64,000 bases of DNA, taken from assembly GCA_022432975.1 (NCBI GenBank), contig CM039502.1, positions 70,152,848 to 70,216,847 on the forward strand. The letters run 5' to 3'. The stretch's first letter is position 1, and each line of letters begins with the position of its first letter. Shown here piece after piece: positions 58,551 to 64,000 of this stretch. The translations under genes were made by a program, and so were the position numbers. The notes beneath the pieces were generated by a model, which was not told the origin of the DNA, did not search any database, and was given only the letters and a program-made list of their open reading frames with translations. This DNA is from Begonia masoniana (Eukaryota; Streptophyta; Magnoliopsida; Cucurbitales; Begoniaceae).

Positions 58551-60502
58551 AGAAGTCCAACAAGCATTACTCTCTTCAGCAAGCAAGCATTCAAAAATCG
58601 TAGTTTAAAACAATTCCAAAGTTGCAATAGTAGAATTCATTTGGATGTTGTATAGAACGAGATGGAGACCTTTTTTGTGAGATATGACTTTTGAATTATG
58701 ATGTAGTATAGCGGCAACTCAATAATTATGAAAAATGATGTTTACCTTAGTCTTGGTCCTCCACCTAAGTATAAATAGTTGGAGATGTATGAAAAAATGA
58801 TTTTAGCAAAGGAGTGGTATAGGAAGATCGGAGGTTCATAGAACAAACGATGTTGTGCTTTTAACTCCTCTAGTCACTTGTAAATATTTCAAAAAAAAAT
58901 ATTGTGTTTCCCATAAGTTTTATTCCTTTTGTCATGGTTAGATTACAAGTATACTGGGTGAACGGAGTTAAGGATAGAAGTTTGTTTCTATAAAAGAGAT
59001 TGAGGAGAAGAAGAAAGTCAATGAATGAGAAGGCAAATAGAAGAGAGAGAGAGAGAGAGTAGAGGTGATATAAAAAAAAAAGAGTTAAAATCATTTTATT
59101 CCTTAAAGTTTGGGTTTGGATTGAAAAAAAAAAACTCTCAAAGTATGTTTATGCTAAAAATAAACCTTAAACTATCAAAAACCTATCAAAAAAACCCTGG
59201 TTGTTAACCGATAACCCTCAATTCTAAAATTTATACATAGAACGGTTAGCCATTCTCTGAAAACGGCTAATCGTTCTATCCGGAGCGTTCTTCATGTGCA
59301 ACACACGGGAGAACGGGGGGTGAGTTTGGGGGTGGAAGGTGCTCTACACGTGCACGCGGGGGGTCTCTATTAATGATTCTTACACCTAACACAAGTGCAC
59401 GTGTCGCTAACGAAGTAATAACAATAGGTAAAAGTCGATCTAACGAGGATAATCTTAACTAAATTTAATTGCTATAAAATTATATAAAATAAAGATAAAA
59501 TATCAAGAAAAATGGTGTGAGTGGTAGAATAATATAAGATTAGAGTTTACTCAGAAATAATAAAGATTTAAATTGAAATAAATTAAGAAGATAAAGATGA
59601 TGGAAGCCTTGGTTAGGGTCGATTTTCTCGTTACATGTGAATTACTATCGATGCTACAGAAAGCTACAGCATTTTCCACAGAATAGCGAGAACAAATATT
59701 TTTCTAGGGTTCTATCGAATTTCCTAGTTAAATTTGACATAAAGTTTCTTTCGACTTTGAAAGAATAAAACTTGATTCGAATTTCTTTAAGGTCCTACTC
59801 TCATTGCCAAATAAATTAATGTCAACAACTTTGTAACAATTTAATTTATTTAATCCATCCTGCATCTTAAAATTTCTACCTACCTATCGATACAATAGGA
59901 ACATGTAACATCAAATTTGTCTGTCGACACAACGAATTAAGCAATAAACATCATGATAGATTGGTCAACGAAAAATATGTGAACTTTCATAGATCTAAGT
60001 AAAGCACATAACGAGTACTTTCTCTTATAACCAAGATAAAAACTCTAGTATAAAATCATGATAATAAAATTCAAAATAAAAATAATCATCAAAAGAAAAA
60101 TAAAAAGTAGAAGAAGAAGAAAAATGGTTGAGCCCTCAGCCCTCGCAGCCAAGTTTTCCTTCCTTTTTCCAACTTTCTCTCTCCTGCCTCGTTCTGCGTG
60201 CTCTCCCTTTTCTCTAGATATCCTCTTTTTGTTATGTTGTTTATTTTTTTAGCCCCGCATTCTTCTCCCCCTTGATTCTAGGGGATTCTTCACCCAATTT
60301 TCTCTCTCTCTCTCTCCTTGATTCTAGTGATTTCTCCAATATTTGCTCATTTTCTTTTGGTCATTCAAATAATGTTATCTAAGCTTTCCTAATTTTGTGG
60401 CCCAAGATAACAACAACTATTAATGCTAATAATCTGATTTACTTGAAAATATACATAAAAATCATTAATTTCTTAAATTCTTTCCATATTTAACAACCCA
60501 TA
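58551..60502. other. AT-rich intergenic DNA
   Basis: No gene found. It contains a short (GA)n run near 59043-59060, a pair of related blocks around 59230-59290 (ACGGTTAGCCATTC...GAAAACGGCTAATCGTTC), a purine-rich stretch at 60060-60125 and a CT-rich stretch at 60300-60320. Small frames such as 60058-60252 are low-complexity. Confidence 0.5.
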
Positions 60503-60510
60503 GCAATTTC

Positions 60511-62093
60511 TAGAGGTGGGCAGGACCGGACCGTGGACCGGGAACCGGACCGGACCGGCGGATTCGGTCCGGGTATGGTCCATAAACTTTGGACCGAGGT
60601 CCGGTCCAAGTTCAAGGCAAATTTGGACCGAGGAGCTTCGGTCCAGTCCTCGGTCCAACACCTGAAATCCCGAAGAACCGGGACCGGACAGAAGCTCCTA
60701 AATAACTCGCCCAGTCTCCCTGTCCCAAGTCTCCCATTCCCTATCCCGACCTAGCTCGCTGCCTCGCTCTCTGCCTCTCTCTGCTGGAAGTCGCGTCTAC
60801 CAGTCCCGAACGGCGAAGCTTTAACCTCGAAGTTTCGGTGAGAACGGCGAAGTGCGAAGTCGAACCGAGGCCCGAACGACGAAGTGCGAACGACGAAGTT
60901 TCAGTGCGACGGTGAAGTGTGAACGGCGAAGTGTCGGTCTCCCCTGCGCCAAACTCCGACCCCAGAGTTTCTGTCTCCTCCCTGTTCTAAGGACTGGACA
61001 GCGAAGTGCGAACGGCGAAGCGTCGATCTCCCCTGTGCGACGGCGAAGTGTTCGGCTGTTCTGAGCCCCAAATTCTGAACACCTGAAAGTCCCTGCTCCT
61101 TCCACTATCAAGTGTCCCCAAACCGGCGACCTCCAATTCAGAGGGCCTTTGAGTCTTTGACCTGCAATTGCTCCAAACATCTGAACCTTGCCGACCTTCC
61201 TCTGCCTGCTCACTGTAAGTGACTAATTGTAAAATGTAAAGAATAAATAGTAGCTCACTTTTAGTGTAAAGATTATAGACTAATGTGTATGTTTGTGTCT
61301 GTGAAAGTGTGAATTGTGAAAGTGTGAATTGTGAAATTAACTTGTGTAATGCGTACTTCAACTCTGCTTATTGCAAAGTGTATGTTTGTGAATTGTTGCC
61401 ATACTTCCACAGCTGGTTTTGTTGCAAAGAACAAGAAATATCGACAACTTGACAGGACACTCCATTAGTACGTCTCTCTCTCTCTCTTTCTCTTTCTCCA
61501 TGTGAACATCTGGCTTGATTGTGCTCTACTTTGGTCTTTTGCAGCTTGGATACTAGATAGCTGGGCTTGTACAGACATTGTTGCATGCTGATTTCTTCTA
61601 CTATTACTTTTAGAGGTGAGTTTCTTGGTGTTTGCAGCGCTGTAAGTGTGGTGATAAATCAATACATAAAAGTTTTATGCCCACCCTTATGATAAAACCT
61701 TTTTAAATGTATTTGTGCAGTTGGAAGAACAACGTAAAGCTTCAGTTGCCGGCTTATTCCAACCACCTTCATTTTCTAGTTTTATTTTATGCATCTGTGC
61801 AATTGTTATATTAGAAAGAAGTTAATTAGTTCAACTTTTGTTAATGCTTATCAGAAAATTAGAAAGTTTAGTTGATGAAATTGGAAATTTCAGTAAAAAA
61901 AAAAAAAATTAAAAAGGCGCCGGTCCAGAACCGGGACCGAACTTGGATCGAACCAGAATTTCAGGTGCGGTCTAGGTTCGGCCCCGGTTCCAGACCGGAC
62001 CGGTCCAGGTTTCGGGATGAAAAATCCCGAAACCGTTTTGGCCGGTTCGGTCCGGGCTCGGGACCGGACCGAACCGGCCCGTGCCCACCCCTA
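60511..62093. mobile_element. Non-autonomous hAT-superfamily DNA transposon
   Basis: 1583 bp with perfect 8-bp duplication GCAATTTC (60503-60510, 62094-62101). Ends TAGAGGTGGGC and GCCCACCCCTA; the left TIR has one change against the 1226-2273 element. Subterminal GGACCGG/CCGGTCC motifs are abundant at both ends. The interior has a GC-rich part (60760-61210) with recurrent CGGCGAAGTG(C/T)GAA-like units, then AT-rich sequence with a short (TC) run at 61475-61500. No transposase is encoded; the small frames in the GC-rich part look like repeat translations. Confidence 0.94.
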
Positions 62094-62101
62094 GCAATTT
62101 C

Positions 62102-62493
62102 TATAATTTTGACCACAATCATTTTATATTCACTCAAATCATACGAATTTTATTAAATAAAAATAGTATAAAATAACTCTAATTTAAGAGTTATCAATCT
62201 CGGTCCCCCGTTCTGTGTTAGTATATAAGCAAACAGACGCATTTTCTTTCGAAAACCCTAGTTTTCTCTCTTCCAAACCCTCATATCCGTGAGTTTTGCT
62301 ACCGAAATCATCAAATCTGACTCTTTTTTTGCTGAAATCTGCAAAAAACCTTTGAGGAATCCAAAAATTGAGCCAAAATCCTTAGCCCGAGCAGAAAATC
62401 GCTAAAAACCAAGGGTTTTTCGCGAAAATCACACAATTTGGTTTTTTTTTGCACTGAAAATCTCCAAATAAAAAAAAACCCTCAAACCCAAAA
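62102..62493. other. Intergenic DNA left of the decayed gene
   Basis: AT-rich start, then a segment with AAACCCTAGTTTTC and CCAAAAATTGAGCC-type text that resembles a plant 5' leader. It may be the leader of the following decayed gene; this is an inference. Confidence 0.4.
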
Positions 62494-63778
62494 ATGGCCC
62501 CCCTAAGAATGTTTATTAGTTGAAAGACTCCTCTGATGTCACAAGGTGGCCCATCAAACCGGGCGTCGGATCAAATGCCGCAACTGCCCTTGGTTATTTT
62601 TCCATAGAATTTTGTAACAAGGTGTGTCAAGAGTAGTACAAGCGGGATACGAGAATCCGCTTGATTATTTATGGGAAGATTGCCAACTTTAGCGGTGGGA
62701 AGTCTTTGGAGGTCAAGGAGAAGTTTGACAGTATCTCATTGCACGAGGTATACAACATGAAGGGCGACAGCTGCGACAGAGTTGTTCGCCTGTTTTATGC
62801 CAACTTGGTTAGTACCTGAAGGACCGGGTGGTTGAAGACGTACCTGTTCAGTACAGAAGTTGTCGTCTCTCCAGTTGTTATCAATGAATTCCAGGGATTT
62901 GCAGATGATGAGGCGGAGAGATACTATCACAGTTCCTGAGAGTGTGATTTCTCTATAACAACAGAGGGATTAGAGTTCCTTAGGCAAATCCACCGCAATT
63001 CGGGAATTGCAGGGTTCATGAAACCGAGATCAAAGGCTCTAAACGTCAAAGCTCGGGTGGTACACAACTTGATCAGCCACACCATCTTGTCAAGGGATGG
63101 TCATAGAGATTTTGTCAGGTGGATGGATTTATACATCATGGAGAAGCTCTACAGCGGAACGATGTTTGACCAGAGATACATGATTATAGGTCACATACTT
63201 GAGGTCGGGCGAAAGAGAAATAAAAGCTGTCGTTAGGGACTTTGATTTGGAAGATCGTCCAATATTATCAGATTCAGGTGTCCCGTGGAGAGCAGATCAG
63301 ATCACACAGATCTGTCAATCTATTTGACAGGATCCATTTGACTCGGATTGGCCTAGTCGAAGTCGGCGGGTCTTGGATGGTCAAGGGAGATCTCAAAGCC
63401 TCCACATCACCGAATGTTCTGATGGAGGATGCTCCCGCCACCGAGCACGCCACCGCCACCGAAGATGCGATTGCACCACCATTTGCCCCTTAGGTTCATA
63501 GTGGCCGGGACATGATGCAACATATGCAGCAGATGTCTGAGATGCAGCAGCAGCAGCAGATACATCAGGAGATGCAGCAGATGTATCATATGCAGTCGAA
63601 GAGAAAGTAGCAGAGGGAGCAGAGGATGGAGCCCCTCATAGACAGGGTCGAAGAGCTTGCTGCGAGCCAGCAAAAGATGGTTGAATCACAGGACTATCTC
63701 AGTTAGTCCCTTAGAGAGGTCACTAAAAGGCTAACAGATTGGATGGTGGATGGAGACGACAATGTCCCACCGGCTTAG
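62494..63778 (+). pseudogene. Decayed 'putative plant transposon protein'-type gene
   Basis: Coding sequence is spread over all three frames with many stops. Recognisable parts: M-A-P-L-R-M at 62494; L-F-Y-A-N-L-type text near 62790; an open stretch 63018-63236 (K-A-R-V-V-H-N-L-I-S-H-T-I-L, then Y-I-M-E-K-L-Y-S-G); and a Gln/Met-rich tail at 63500-63610. The end is E-E-L-A-A-S-Q-Q-K-M-V-E and W-M-V-D-G-D-D-N-V-P-P near 63765. The middle part resembles the L-F-H-Q-M-I-G-Y region of the extra ORF in copia E. It is probably a remnant of a transposon-associated gene whose element boundaries lie outside or are lost. Confidence 0.6.
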
Positions 63779-64000
63779 GATATTTTATATTTTGTATTTC
63801 ATTTTGTGTACTTTACTTTTCGTCTGTAAATATGATGTACTGTACTTTTTTGTATTTTGATGTACTTTACTTTTCATTTTATGTCTTGATGTTTAGTATA
63901 TGTACTAGAATCTGGTTGTTGGGTATATATGTGTGAATTGAATTTGCAGGAACAGTTTGAAGATAGCTATTGAGGAGTGATGAAACAAACAAAACTCTGT
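63779..64000. other. AT-rich 3' flank
   Basis: T-rich repeats of TGTACTTTACTTTT...TTTTGATG type between 63805 and 63900. No gene seen. Confidence 0.5.

Noticed and set aside
58870..60252. Small frames at 58870-59094, 59025-59207 and 60058-60252 as host genes
   Set aside because: Low-complexity composition, no domain, no plausible exon structure.

Overview
This window is plant nuclear DNA made almost entirely of transposable elements. Evidence for a flowering plant: Ty1/copia and Ty3/gypsy polyproteins of plant type, primer-binding sites matching the 3' end of plant initiator-Met tRNA (TGGTATCAGAGC), Ac-like hAT elements, and AT-rich intergenic DNA. The species cannot be named from sequence alone; a eudicot is my guess. 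I found no ordinary host gene. The only open coding regions that look intact are a hAT transposase (55330-57394, two exons) and the gag of a young copia element (33615-35168).

Layout. 1-2919: AT-rich DNA holding a non-autonomous hAT element (1226-2273). 2920-12043: a solo gypsy LTR with TTATT target duplications. It carries two huge homogeneous tandem arrays (8-bp unit x62, 16-bp unit x95) and is split by a 5'-truncated gypsy element (4426-9231). 12722-16146: a non-autonomous LTR retrotransposon with a 667-bp interior. 16663-58.55 kb: a five-level nest. A decayed copia element (A) has a twin-hairpin element with tRNA-like promoter boxes in its gag (17099-17742), and in its 3' LTR a gypsy element (B, 19759-58506, TCTAC duplications). 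B contains a minus-strand chromovirus-type gypsy element (C, 25910-51281). C in turn contains two solo LTRs (D, 27902-30583; F, 43865-46396) and a complete 10.2-kb Sirevirus-like copia element (E, 32227-42395, TAATA duplications). The 3' LTR of B also holds a palindrome-rich array (53080-54078) and a complete hAT element (54311-58133). 60511-62093: another non-autonomous hAT. 62494-63778: a decayed gene of the 'putative plant transposon protein' type.

Exact or near-exact target duplications fix the order of most insertions. LTR divergence agrees where I compared it by eye: roughly 5% between the ends of C and about 1% or less over the first 370 bp of E.

Most unusual signals: (1) a 1-kb array of perfect 24-bp palindromes, bounded by a 35-bp target duplication, whose unit matches sequence inside the hAT element that starts only 230 bp away; (2) the twin-hairpin element with a tRNA-like A/B-box module in each loop; (3) an LTR array of ten mini-hairpins with compensatory stem changes; (4) an extra ORF after pol in copia E that shares a domain with the decayed gene at the right edge.
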